From the NCBI GenBank assembly GCA_009801015.1, contig VHZZ01002353.1, forward strand, positions 26,537 to 47,248: DNA of 20,712 bases, in the 5' to 3' direction. Numbering within the stretch: position 1 is the stretch's first letter; each line of letters starts with the position of its first letter. This DNA is from Silene noctiflora (taxonomy: Eukaryota; Streptophyta; Magnoliopsida; Caryophyllales; Caryophyllaceae). Positions 1 through 10,110 of this stretch are shown here, piece after piece. A program made the translations under genes and the position numbers. The notes below the pieces were generated by a model. It had not been told where the DNA came from. It ran no database searches and worked only from the letters and a program-made list of their open reading frames with translations.

Positions 1-75
1 TTATGGGAGGGATATGTGTACCTGTTTTGAGCCGTAGGCTATGTGCTTACGACTGTTCTTCTTATATAGTTATCG

Positions 76-1215
76 ATGGCTCCCAAGAGATCAGCCACAT
101 TCTTGAAAGGTTCTGAGATGAAGATTGAATAGGTGGCCCGGATGATTGAGAAACAAGAGGCTCTTACCGAGGCTCTTACGGCCATGGGTAAAGCTAAATA
201 GAAGGTGGTGGATGCTAGCAAGATGAGCACCAGTATCGCTCTCTTCAACCCTTCGACCTATGAGGGCATGGGGGAGCCAAACTTGCTGGATAACTAGCAT
301 AGAGAGATGAAGGGTGTGCTCGAAGTGGTGAATTGTCCGGAGGAGCTGAAAGTAGAACAAGCTGCGTTCTACTTAAGGGATGAGGCAGTTTTCTGGTGGG
401 CTAAGGAAAAGGAGAAAGCTCGGGAGTATTACAAGAGCCAGGGGGAAGCTGCTATCCCCTAGGCTGAATTTAAGAAGCCTATGCGACATCAGTTCGTTCC
501 TGAGCATGGTCGCAACAAGTTGAGGGCTGAGTTCGATACTTTCCGGATGACAGAGGGGATGACGGTAGCGGAGTACTACCAAAGATTCAATGAGTTGGCT
601 CGATATGTGGACGACATGGAGCTGAATCAGTTGAACTTGGTGATACGTTTCGAGAAGGGGCTATAAGTTAAAATACATGAGGGGTTGACTTCGGGGGTTC
701 TCACAGATCTAAAGGAAGTTTATGAGCGAGCTGGTAATGCGGAAAGACTAGATGATATGACTAGAGAGGTCAAGGAGAAGGGGAGTGAGAAGAGAAAGGC
801 TGAGAGCGAGGGCACCGGGACATCCGGGTTCAAGAGGGGTAACTACAACCAGGGAAGGGCTTCCTCTGGTGGCTTTGGATTTGGTGGTGGTTCTGGTGGC
901 TTTGGAGGCCGGAGTGGTATGAGATTTAGTGGTAGATCAGGGATGACATGCTACAACTCTAGTGGCGTGGGCCACAAGAGATATGATTGCACCAGCTTGA
1001 GTAGAGGTGGCTTCAAGGGTCAGCGCAGGGGTAGTTTCTCTCAGGGACCGGGTTAGAGTATGGCTAGCAACATACCAGCTGGGTTATGGCATAGCCAGGG
1101 AGGTTAAGGCTGGGGGCTTCAACCGTGGCAATGAAGGAGGTTATCAGGGGCAGAACAACAATGGGAACCAGAACTCAGCTGCTAAGTCGAGTGCATCGGC
1201 TAACACAGTGTAAGG
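76..1215 (+). pseudogene. gag region of the Tekay-like element (fossil)
   Basis: The probable gag start is the ATG at 76, reading MAPKRSA. The capsid core follows, with the retrotransposon-gag pattern around 481-665 (FRMTEGMTVAEYYQRFNELA), typical of plant chromoviruses. After it come a charged K/E/R stretch and a glycine/phenylalanine-rich tail (about 840-940), then a zinc-knuckle-like segment near 945-990 and a second low-complexity G/N/Q-rich stretch to about 1210. In intact relatives this protein forms the virus-like particle and binds the element RNA. The region is broken and no functional product is expected. Confidence 0.85.
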
Positions 1216-1760
1216 TGAAGGCCAAAAGATTAATGGTAAACTGTTTATGATGGACAAGAAGGCAGTGGAGGAGGATGCGCAAGTGGTCACCGATACTTTT
1301 CTTGTTAATAATACTCCTTCCTTTGTTTTGTTTAATTCGGGGGCGACCCATTCGTTTGTATCTAGAGGTCATGCTAAGGTTATGGGTTTGGGGGAGTATG
1401 AGTTTGTAAGGGATGAAGTCTTTATACCTTCGGGAGAGTCTGTATTATGTGGGAGGTTGTATAAGGGTGTGTCTATGGTGGTCGGACAAGTCAAATTTCC
1501 GGTTGATTTGTTTGAGTTTCCTATGGATGGGTTTGAAGTCATAGTCGGGATGGATTGGTTTAGGAAGTATAGTGCTACTATAGACTGTCACAAAAAGAAG
1601 GTTTCTTTAAAAGGACCTGAGGGAGTTGGGGTGTCTTACCGTGGGTTTGTGATCAAACCCAAAGTCAAGATCATTGCAGCTGTGACGTTGAAGTCTTATC
1701 TGAGGAAGGGCTACTCTGTGATCTTATGCCAAGTGAAAGATAGTAGGATGGAGGAGCCAT
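1216..1760 (+). pseudogene. aspartic protease region of the Tekay-like element (fossil)
   Basis: An open stretch starting at 1247 contains the retropepsin-like region of plant chromoviruses. The active-site neighbourhood (GATHSFVS) lies at about 1343-1366, and the second conserved block (VIVGMDWF) at about 1539-1562. In intact elements this domain cleaves the Gag-Pol polyprotein. It continues in phase into the linker before reverse transcriptase. Identification rests on these two blocks and on position between gag and RT. The copy is fossil. Confidence 0.85.
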
Positions 1761-2630
1761 CAGCTATTGAGATACCTGTGGTGAACGAGTTTAGGGATGT
1801 TTTTCCAGATGAAATACCGGGATTATCACCGAAGAGGGATATCGATTGCAGCGTGGAGTTGAAGCCGGGGACGGGACCTATCTATAAGGCCCCGTACCGT
1901 ATAGGTCCTAAAGAGCTTGCTGAGTTAAAGAAGCAGTTAGATGACTTGATCGAGAAGGGGTATATTAGACCTAGTGTATCGCCTTAGGGTGCCCTAGTTC
2001 TATTTGTGAAAAAGAAGGATGGCAGTTTGAGGCTATGCATCGACTATAGGGAGCTAAACCATGTGACGGTGAAGAACAGGTATGCTTTGCCAAGGATTGA
2101 CGACCTTTTTGACCAGTTGAGTGAAGCTGGGGTGTTTTATAATATTGATCTGCGATCGGGGTACCATCAGTTGAGGATCCGGGATGAGGACATACCGAAA
2201 ACATCTTTTCGTTCGATGTATGGTCATTATGAGTATGTGGTGATGTCGTTTGGGTTGACTAATGCACCTGCAGTTTCGTGGACTTGATGAATCGGGTTTT
2301 CAGTCAATTCTTGGATCGGGTCGTGGTGGTCTTTATCGACGATATCCTAGTCTACTCTAAGACTAGAGAGGATCACGAGGAACATCTGAGACTGTTATTG
2401 CAAACTTTGCGCGATAACTAGTTGTATGCAAAGTTGTCTAAGTGTGAGTTTTGGCTCGAGAAGGTGGCCTTTCTGGGCCATGTTATTTCTAAAGATGGGG
2501 TTTCTGTGGATCCTACCAAGATTGAGGCGGTGTCTAACTGGGAAGCACCAAAGAATGTGGCCGAGGTACGACGCTTCTTGGGTCTAGCCGGGTAGGCGGG
2601 TACTACAGGAGGTTCGTAAAGGATTTTTCT
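1761..2630 (+). pseudogene. reverse transcriptase region of the Tekay-like element (fossil)
   Basis: The classic gypsy RT blocks appear in order: the linker PVVNEFRDVFPDEIPGLSP (about 1777-1833), the PYR...ELKKQLDDLIEKGYIRPS block (about 1891-1980), [16 protein letters not shown] (about 2010-2060), the palm block [21 protein letters not shown] (about 2109-2170), and the catalytic FIDDILVYS block (about 2332-2358). The thumb and connection region follows, with [18 protein letters not shown] near 2478-2528. The domain copies genomic RNA to DNA in intact relatives. The aspartate pair is visible, but the region as a whole is broken. Confidence 0.9.
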
Positions 2631-2639
2631 AAGATAGCT

Positions 2640-3130
2640 CGACTTGTGAAAACTTTGATGAGGAAAGAGAACAAGTTTCGCTGGGATGAGAGTTGTGAGA
2701 TGGCGTTCCAAACCTTAAAGGAGCGTTTGACCACAACTCCTATCTTAGCTTTGCCAGAAGGGAGTGAGAACTTTGAGGTTTTCACGGATGCTTCAAAGAA
2801 TGGGTTAGGTTGTGTGCTGATGCAGAATGGAAAGGTAATTACTTATGCTTCGAAACAACTAAAGACCTATGAGGAGAACTACCCTACTCATGATCTAGAG
2901 TTGGGTGCTGTGGTTTTCGCTTTGAAAATCTAGCGACACTACCTTTATGGAGCTACCTTTAAGGTGTTTTCAAATCATGAAAGCTTAAAGTACATCTACA
3001 CTCAGAAGGAGTTAAATATGCGTCGGAGGAGATGGATGGAGCTGATTGGTGACTATGATATGGAGATAATCTATCACGAGGGGAAATATAATGTTGTTGT
3101 TGATGCTTTAAGTCGGAAGAGTGTGAACTC
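2640..3130 (+). pseudogene. RNase H region of the Tekay-like element (fossil)
   Basis: The segment shows the Ty3/gypsy RNase H order. [18 protein letters not shown] lies at about 2772-2825, [10 protein letters not shown] near 2837-2866, and the conserved H-L-E block ([15 protein letters not shown]) at about 2883-2927. The C-terminal portion is at 2964-3120 and includes the GKYNVVVDALSRK block that closes this domain in chromoviruses. It would degrade RNA in the RNA-DNA hybrid during reverse transcription. It lies directly between RT and integrase, as expected. The copy is a fossil. Confidence 0.9.
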
Positions 3131-3139
3131 CTTGTCTAC

Positions 3140-4434
3140 AGCCATGTCACTTATGCGACTCAAAGATGAGGTACGGGAGATGGGGATTCATATGATTCGG
3201 AAAGGGGATACTCTTGGGGACTTGACAGTGGAACCTGAGATCTTTTAGGAAATCAAGAGTAAGCAAGCTAATGATCCTAAGATCCGGGAATGGAGAGATG
3301 GAGTGGAGAAGGGGACTATTTCACGGTTTTCTGTGCATTCGGATGAGAGTATTCATTTTGATGGGAGATGGTATGTACCTGATGATGCAGAACTGCGAAA
3401 GATGATCATGACTGAGGCTCACTGTACACCTTATTCAGTGCATCCAGGCGGTGATAAACTTTACAGAGATTTGAAGAAGACTTTTTGGTGGCCTGGGATG
3501 AAACAGGAGACTGCAGAGTTTGTGGCTAGATGTTTGACCTATCAGAGGGTAAAAGGGGAGCAGCGGCGACTTCAAGGAATGATTCAGTCACTTGAGGTGC
3601 CTGAGTGGAAATGGGAATCTATCTCTATGGATTTCATTATGGGGTTTCCGAGGACTCGGCTGGGCAACAATATGATTTGGGTGTTTGTAGATCGACTGAT
3701 GAAGTCGGCTCATTTCATTCCAATAAAGGACACTTAGAGCAAGCTTCAGTTAGCCAATGGGTATAGGAAGAATGTGGTTCAGTTACATAGTGTGCCAAAG
3801 GACAATTTGTCGGATCGAGATGCGCGATTCATATCTAAATTTTGGCAGGAGCTGTAAGAGATGATGGGTACAACACTGAAGATAAGTACAACTTTTCATC
3901 CTGCAACAGATGGGCAGACTGAGCGGACTATTAATACCTTGGATGATATGTTGAGAGCTTGTGTCATGGGTTCGGGGGTAGCTGGGAGGATAGATTGGAT
4001 TTGATTGAGTTTTCTTATAACAACTGTTTCCACACTAGTATCGGGATGGCATCGTTTGAGGCTATTTATTGGAGGAGATGCCGAAGTCCTATTTGTTGGG
4101 ACGATAGTGCTGAGGCTGTTGTTTTAGGACCACAGATGGTGCAAGACATGATCGAGCAGGTTCGGGTGATTCGACAAAAGATGAAAGTAACTCAGGATCA
4201 GCAGAAGAGTTATGCTGATTTGCATCGCCGGGACATCGATTTTCAGGTGGGTGATAAGGTTCACCTTATGGTATCACCTATGAGGGGCGTCATGCGTTTT
4301 GGCAAGAGGGGTAAGCTGATTCAGAATTTTATAGGTCCTTATGAGATTTTGGATCGGATAGGGGAGGTAGTTTATCGGTTGGCACTGCCACCAGCCTTGG
4401 AGCCAGTGCATAATGTGTTCCATGTGTCCCAACT
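3140..4434 (+). pseudogene. integrase region of the Tekay-like element (fossil)
   Basis: The N-terminal HHCC zinc-binding region lies at about 3390-3560, with the typical HPGGDKLYRDLKKTFWWPGM block. The catalytic core begins at about 3600 (MDFIMGFPRT) and continues through blocks equivalent to HPATDGQTERTI near 3896-3935. The C-terminal part at about 4000-4430 includes SYADLHRRDIDFQVGDKV, GPYEIL and the ALEPVHNVFHVSQL ending that precedes the chromodomain. Integrase joins the element DNA to the host chromosome in intact relatives. It is broken in several places. Confidence 0.9.
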
Positions 4435-4570
4435 ATGAAAGTACGTAAGACAAGGAATGGGGAGACTGTGTTGCTGAAAGTGTTGTGGACTAATCATAAT
4501 GTTGAAGAAGCAACATGGGAGGCAGAGGAAAAGATGAAGGAGCGGTATCCTCACCTTTTTTATCGGGTAT
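4435..4570 (+). pseudogene. C-terminal chromodomain of the Tekay-like element (fossil)
   Basis: About 40 residues after integrase match the chromodomain tail of plant chromoviruses, with VLLKVLWTNHNVEEATWEAE followed by KERYPHLF. In this family the domain is thought to steer integration toward heterochromatin by reading histone marks. It assigns the element to the chromovirus branch, and the LTR and gag style favour Tekay/Del over CRM, Reina or Galadriel. From about 4571 to 4724 there is a short non-coding 3' tail in which I see no further domain. Confidence 0.85.
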
Positions 4571-4724
4571 GTTGGTTACGGGGACGTAACCTTGTCCTTT
4601 CTAGGGGGGTAGGAGATGATCGCATGCGTTTTGAGACGGTTTTTGAGTCAGTTTTCTTATGTGTTGAGTTCTTTTGTTTATGGTTTGAGTATGTTTAGCG
4701 TTGGGACGGTCTTTGTGTCGTTTT

Positions 4725-4737
4725 AAGGAGGGAAGAC
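4725..4737 (+). promoter_or_regulatory. Polypurine tract of the Tekay-like element
   Basis: The purine-rich AAGGAGGGAAGAC ends exactly at the TG that opens the 3' LTR. This is the standard position for the plus-strand primer of reverse transcription. It fixes the LTR start at 4738. Confidence 0.85.
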
Positions 4738-4766
4738 TGTAATCCACCGGTTTTATGACCTCGGGA

Positions 4767-4950
4767 TACTCGGCCGAGTAAGGGCTACTCGACCGAGTAT
4801 CCAGTTGGGATGTGATATCAGTGGTCTATTTGTTGTGGACTCGTACGAGTGTGTAGCACTCAGTCGAGTTAGGCGTACTCGACCGAGTGTCTTGCACTCG
4901 GTCGAGTGTGGCTTACTCGGTCGAGTGTCTTGTAATCGCCGAGTATCCGG
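4767..4950. repeat. Cluster of ACTCGRCCGAGT-type palindromes in the LTR
   Basis: Seven clear units and one partial unit of a 12-14 bp palindrome fall within about 180 bp. TACTCGGCCGAGTA (4767-4780) and ACTCGTACGAGT (4839-4850) are perfect. Others are at 4786-4799, 4858-4869, 4877-4888, 4896-4907 and 4915-4926, most with a central GGTC or GACC, and a partial unit lies near 4934-4947. Spacing is irregular, so this is not a simple satellite. The cluster ends about 30 bp upstream of the TATA box. Confidence 0.9.
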
Positions 4951-4975
4951 TCCGTTTCGGGTTTTCCGCGATTGA

Positions 4976-4984
4976 TATAAAATA
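4976..4984 (+). promoter_or_regulatory. LTR TATA box of the Tekay-like element
   Basis: TATAAAATA lies in the LTR between the palindrome cluster and an A/T-rich stretch, about 240 bp into the LTR. A transcription start about 30 bp downstream, near 5010, would be typical. The call is based on motif and position only. Confidence 0.6.
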
Positions 4985-7064
4985 GAACGTGATACATAAA
5001 ATCATTTTATCTTTATTCTAAAAACTCTCTTGAAGCACCTTTACACTGAAAGCGACATAAGAACTGCACGTTCATTCTATATCAATCCAAGGCCATAGTT
5101 GATCGTTTATTGGGGGATCTTTACATCATTGCTCTTGTAATCAATCGGGTAAGTTATCGGTCTAGTCTTTTGTGATTTATGGGGTAATTGTATGAAACCT
5201 TAATTATTGTAATTGGGGGTTTTGCGATTCGATTGTGTTTAGGCAGTGGTTGATTGTTTAATTTTATTTCTAGGAGGAGATTTCGTAAAAGAGCCTTTCT
5301 GACTGCTTGCTTAATTGCCGGATTTGCTTATCAGGTAGGGTTTCCCTACTCAGGTGCCTGTAGAATAATCTATGATTATTGTGACGATCTTTGTACTGGT
5401 TGTGATTGTAGTATATGCTGTGGTTGTTGTATGTTGTGGTGTTGGAGTTGGTTGGTTTGTGAGCCATTGTGAGAGGTGGTCTCACCCCTATTGTCCACCC
5501 CTTGCATTCTCTCAGCGTAAGGGGGATGTGCACATTAAGGAACTGGGTTCGGACTGCGGTCCGGGGATTTTGGTGGTAAGGCTGCAGTCCCCACTGGCAG
5601 GGCTACACACCTTGGTGTGTAGTCAGTTTGGTTGTGATGGAGATGGGAGTTGGAGGTTGTTGGTTGTGTTGAATGTTGTTTATGCATTATTATATATTGT
5701 TGTACAACTTACTGACCCCGTGTTTGTTTTATAAAACTGTGGTGATCCATTCGGGGATGGTGAACAGTTGATCTAGCAGGTGTTGATGATTTCCTTGGTT
5801 TTTGTTGATGCAGGTTGGCAGGGGAAGAGTCATGATCTTCTTTTTGTAGTCTTATCTTCCGCATGACTTAGATCTTGTTAGCACTTTTGGTTTTCAGTTT
5901 GGTTTGTATTTCGGCACATTTAAGTTGTAACCTTTTCATAAGTTAACTTTATATATATTTCATTATGGTTTCTATGATGTTCACTACCTCGGGTAACCGA
6001 GATGGTAGCATCCTTATATTCAGAGGTAGTCCTTGGTAAGGTGCCTCGGAGTATGGGGGTGTTATAGTCGTACCCCTTGCATCAAACACATTTCTAATTC
6101 GATACCAAACTAATGTAGTAGTAGGATAAAGAGATCGATCCACAAGGACTGTTAATGTCTAGCTTATGCTTAATATAATTCGTGATGGGAGCCAAATAAT
6201 TAGAGAGAATGAAGATCCTAAAAGAGAAATAAAAATGAGATAATCGAACTAACAATATATAACGATAAATTAGGAACAACTATGCGGATTAAAGATGGAT
6301 AAAAAGCGCTAGAGGAGATCAGAGAATCGGGTTTATAATGGGTCTCGAGAGAGAAATTCACTTACCAAATCCACAGAAGAGGGTAGACTAAGGTTGGAGA
6401 ATCTTTCGAATGAACCAAGCCAACGAAACCTATCCTATTTTCATAGATCAAACAAGTCATCCAAAATGAGGTGCAGCCTTATAGGTCTCCCACAAAGCCG
6501 GAATTAAACTACTCGGGTCAAGTCGTCACTTTTTCCGGATAACCCACCAACATTTTCGAAGGGATTAAGTCACAAAATCAAGCTTAGTCTAGGATAAATA
6601 TCGTCCCAATCTCTTGGAAAAACCCTATCACAAACCCTATCCCCTAATCCTCTAATTAAAGAACTACTCACTCACGGCGAAATTGCTACTAACATAAATG
6701 GAAGGAAAAGGGAAAATCACATAAATAGTCATGTCTAAGGATGAAAGTATGAACCTTTGATATAAAGCAAGCTATATTAACTAGAACAATTGCTTTAAAA
6801 CAAACAATAACTAAAATCTATGATGAATTCTATGAAGAACAAGGACAAACTAGAAGAGAAACTAAATTGTAACAAAATTAAAGGTGAAGTAAGAGAAATT
6901 ACCAACTAGAAGAATACCAATAAGAACAAAAGAAAGATTGCTTGATTAAACTTCAAATATAGCTTTCAATTATAAAGCTCATGCTAGATATATTAATCTT
7001 CTTCTAAAACATGTTTACCTCTCTCCTAAACTAGGTTAACCCCCTGATCTCTCTCTAAAATAAG

Positions 7065-7073
7065 CTATTTATA
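7065..7073 (-). promoter_or_regulatory. TATA box in the Athila-like 3' LTR
   Basis: The minus strand reads TATAAATAG. The same box is kept in the other LTR at 20605-20613 as TATAAATAA, which supports it as the LTR core promoter. The palindrome cluster begins about 50 bp upstream on the element strand. Confidence 0.65.
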
Positions 7074-7123
7074 CACTGGTTTGCAAGGGAAGAAATGACA
7101 AGGAAATGCAGAATTGTCACAGA

Positions 7124-7290
7124 GGGGTAAAACTTTACCCGGTTGGGTGAAATTTCACCCGTTTATAAAAAATCCTAAAAAAGCCTAAAAACGAGAAAAA
7201 CAGCTGAGGGGTGAAATTATACCCGGCCGGGTATAATTTCACCCGGTCGGGTGAAACTTACCCGGTCGTCGGATATAATTTCACCCTTCA
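7124..7290. repeat. Cluster of GGGTGAAATTTCACCC / ACCCGGTCGGGT palindromes in the LTR
   Basis: The cluster includes a near-perfect 16-mer at 7125-7140, a perfect 16-bp palindrome at 7145-7160, and a perfect 36-bp palindrome at 7209-7244 centred on CCCGGCCGGG. Further ACCCGGTCGGGT-type units follow to about 7290. The matching part of the right LTR lies beyond the CACTA insertion and out of view. The cluster sits 50-220 bp upstream of the LTR TATA box on the element strand. Confidence 0.9.
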
Positions 7291-7534
7291 ATTGAAGCTC
7301 CAAAAGCACTTCCTTTTCTTTCCTTGATGCCAATTCTGCTCCGCTTCTAACTCCGCTAAGATTCCCAAGTATCCTACCTGCAAAAGCACTCGTAAGTAGG
7401 GAAAATTACGAAGAAATGCAATGTGTTGAGTGTCGTAGAGAAATACACTAGATCAAAAGGCATGTAGTGCTTGCTTTATGACGATAAAAATGGTCTAAAA
7501 TGTCTAAATATGAGGGTGGAAAGTAGTGCTATCA

Positions 7535-7560
7535 AATCTCCCCACGCCTCATCCTTACTC
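7535..7560 (-). promoter_or_regulatory. Polypurine tract of the Athila-like element
   Basis: On the minus strand this is a purine-rich run ending GGCGTGGGGAGATT directly before the TGATAGC that opens the LTR. This is the expected plus-strand primer position, and it fixes the LTR's inner edge at 7534. Confidence 0.75.
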
Positions 7561-8520
7561 GTCCTCGAGTAAGTGACCTAAACTAAGCTAGGATCCTTAA
7601 TTGAGACTAAAAGCGTGCACACATTATTTATATTATCCGAATCGGGTTTAGTTTCACCCGGAGCCCTTTCAACTCACAATTTGACACTTCATGAGGAGAA
7701 GTGCCCTATTGTAAGGCAAGTGAAGTCTTGCTACAAAACTTTTATTCAAAAAGACACTTAATCCACCAAATCATACATGGAAATGAACCATTCAAAATGA
7801 ACCACTTTCCTCATCTAAGTGGGGTTTTCAAGGCCGAAACAAGAAGGTCATATGGTGGAGAATACCGTCTCAGGGTCTCTATTGGTGTCCACCCTCTAAT
7901 GCAAGCTCAAATGACTTATGGTGATAAAAAAAATTGACCAAGAAGCATATTCATGGCCGGGCACAATGGGAGGAATGCAACATAACTCACAAGGTTTACA
8001 AGTCCACGCAAGATTCAACACTAACTAGCCTAAGACATCAAAATGCAAGGAAAGATATCCTCACGGTTTTCGCTCGTCACTCATATGAATTTCGAGTTAT
8101 TTTTGTGCAAAATGGAGTAAAATCACTCTCCTAATACGACTCACAAAGGAGTGCCCGCAATCTAGCGTGGTGTTCCTTCCTATAATCAAGTAGAGATGTA
8201 AAAATATGATAAAAGCATGCATAGTGAAGCGATATGGGTTGAAACAGGGCAAAGGTCATGGGTAAAAATGGAGTGGTGCATGAACCATTATGGGAATGTG
8301 GAGTTACATAGCCAAGAAGTTGTCAAAATTTCTACCCAAACCCAATTTAAAAAACCAATGAGCAATTACATACACTAACACTTTTGGGAATTTTGGCTCA
8401 CTTGAAAAAAAAAACACCAACATGCCATTCATTTATTCACAAACCTTGCATCCCCCTATCGATGTGAACGGGGTGTAGCAATTACATTTATTTGACTCAC
8501 AATACTCGATCCACACTTGT

Positions 8521-8600
8521 CGTTTTTTTCCTTTTTTTTTCTTCTTTTTTTTCTCCTTTTTTTCTTTCTTATTTTCTATTTTTCTTTTTCTTTCTTTTAT
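8521..8600. repeat. Polypyrimidine tract (polypurine on the element strand)
   Basis: About 80 bp almost wholly of T and C on the plus strand, interrupted by a few A bases near the right end. On the element's own strand it is an A/G-rich run. It may be a simple low-complexity tract or a secondary purine tract; the sequence does not decide. Confidence 0.8.
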
Positions 8601-9469
8601 GAAGCCTCTAATTCACCACAACTTGACCAAATTGACTCAAAATTCGACTCTTGCAATGTAAGCTCAATTTCACAAGTATTAGGACTCAAATCCCCAAGTA
8701 TAAGCAACCACAAAAAACATTACAACTTCTTGATCAAGGAGAGTTGTTTATGGGAAGTAGTTGATTGTGTAGGCTTTCCAAATGAAAGGCTAAGGCTCAA
8801 AGGGGGTGACAAAAAGGAGGGTCCTAATCTAAAGGGTCAAAAGAGAGTCTATTTGGCAATGTGAGGCTATAAACATGTAAAAAAATTGCTTCAACATGCA
8901 TGCACAAAAAGAAACCATCTCTACGATTTATGGAATAAATGTCATGCTTATGCGTTTTGATGTGACACTCCAAGCAAGGAGACCTACTCTCTCCCTATGA
9001 TGAGGCCGGTTATGGATGAGTCGGCCTAAATGAGGCTTTAACCTTACTATTTTTATAGTTGTATCGCCCCTAGGTCAAGTCTAAGCTTGGTTAGTGTCTC
9101 ACAAGGAGGTCTAGACTCAGTGTCTATTGCGTTTCCCATAAAAAAAAGGACAATTATCACCAAGACACGAGCTATTAAGAAGCACTAGACACGTAAGAAA
9201 CAAATTTACTCATTTACGGCTTACACTCTCCACACTTAGACCCCCTAAACATTTATTTACAAATAACATGCAATATGTAAACAAAATGCAACTAGACACA
9301 TATGAAAATGGTAAGTGAATGCAAGTATATACAATCGGGACATGTTTCCTACGTAGCATGCAACAACTATCCTAGAAGTAAGCAGTTTCTAGGCCTAACA
9401 ACACATCAACACACACACACCAAAGGTTCCAAAAAGAAACACCTTCATCAAAAAATCCCATCCTCCTCC

Positions 9470-10110
9470 ATGAAAATATATACAACGGGAAGGGGATGGT
9501 AAAGGAGAATAGATAGAAAAGTGTATACCAAGCGTCTTCTAATATCCTATTTTCTTCCGACGTTCCTTGTGTGTCTATGTCAATGGTTAGACAAACGAAA
9601 TATATACAAGATATACAATGCATGTTTATGAGATTTTTGAAAATTTTCCAATTTATAGACATTTTTTGAAATTTTAGTCAAATTTACAAATAAATATATA
9701 CAAATATATACAAATATATAAAAATGGATATTTTCCTCCCCACACTTAATATTTACATCGTCCTCGATGGAACGAAATGTAAGGAGGAAATTGAAAAAAT
9801 AAAATAACTTGTTTGTATGGTTTTTTAAGTTTTTGGTGAAATAAAATAACATGTTTTTTGTTTGTTTTTTTTTTTTTTTTTGGCGTCCTCCCCACACTGG
9901 ATATATACAACTTGCAAGGGTGAACGAAGTATGGGAGAGAGGCAATTTGGACATGTTTTTGAAATTTTTGTTTTTCCATTTTTTATTTTTTTTGTGTGGA
10001 TATTCATATTCATGTTAATGGTTAACGAAATGCAAAGCATGAATGCAATCCTATTTGCCAACATAATTTACAAGAAATGGATATCTAATGCAATATAATA
10101 TGAATGCAAC
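9470..10110. repeat. Degenerate internal repeats with TCCTCCCCACAC blocks
   Basis: TCCTCCCCACAC occurs at 9734-9745 and 9886-9897, and the polypurine tract at 7537 has a similar block. The neighbourhood at 9472 (ATATATACAAC then a G-rich stretch) resembles 9902, and the block around 9580 (TCAATGGTTAGACAAACGAAAT) resembles the one near 10013, giving a loose period of about 425 bp. The repetition is old and was judged by eye. It also includes T-runs at 9864-9881 and near 9970-9990. Confidence 0.45.

Larger units (their letters stand above)
1..6066 (+). mobile_element. Ty3/gypsy chromovirus (Tekay/Del-like), 5' end outside window
   Basis: This is an LTR retrotransposon copy with domains in the order gag, protease, RT, RNase H, integrase, chromodomain, polypurine tract, 3' LTR. 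Integrase after RT places it in Ty3/gypsy, and the C-terminal chromodomain plus the glycine-rich gag tail point to the Tekay/Del chromovirus clade. The window opens in the leader just before gag, so the 5' LTR and primer site are not visible. The copy is a fossil with about a dozen breaks. It abuts the Athila-like LTR at 6066/6067. With one LTR in view it cannot be dated. Clade assignment is from family knowledge; domain order is seen directly. Confidence 0.9.
4738..6066 (+). repeat. 3' LTR of the Tekay-like element
   Basis: The LTR starts with TGTAATCCACC just after the polypurine tract and ends near GGGGTGTTATA at 6056-6066, which resembles the inverted complement of the start, as expected for LTR ends. 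The length of about 1.33 kb suits Tekay/Del elements. It holds a palindrome cluster at 4767-4950 and a TATA box at 4976-4984. The remainder, 5000-6060, is T/G-rich and holds no credible gene. The right boundary is uncertain by several bases because another LTR begins immediately. Confidence 0.85.
6067..7534 (-). repeat. 3' LTR of the Athila-like element
   Basis: From GTCGTACCCC onward this stretch aligns with 19521 onward, across all of the right copy that remains. The outer end toward the polypurine tract reads GTGCTATCA on the plus strand, so the LTR opens with TGATAGC on the element strand. The right copy ends with GTTATCA on the element strand, giving an imperfect terminal inverted repeat. 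The length is about 1.47 kb. The left edge directly abuts the Tekay-like LTR and is uncertain by about 15 bp. The LTR holds a TATA box and a palindrome cluster. Confidence 0.88.

Noticed and set aside
4767-4950. Possible CRISPR-like or satellite array
   Set aside because: Units are short palindromes with irregular spacing and no spacer pattern; the setting is a plant LTR.
5372-5734. Open frame of 120 codons on the plus strand
   Set aside because: It lies wholly inside the Tekay-like LTR, is low-complexity (V/C-rich from T/G-rich DNA) and shows no known motif.
7701-8134. Two adjacent plus-strand open frames that might be a small host gene
   Set aside because: They are antisense to the element's 3' region, lack motifs, codon structure or splice context, and lie inside a single retroelement.
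9372-10098. Overlapping open frames with poly-K and poly-F segments on both strands
   Set aside because: They arise from A-runs and T-runs in the non-coding 3' region and have no recognisable domain.
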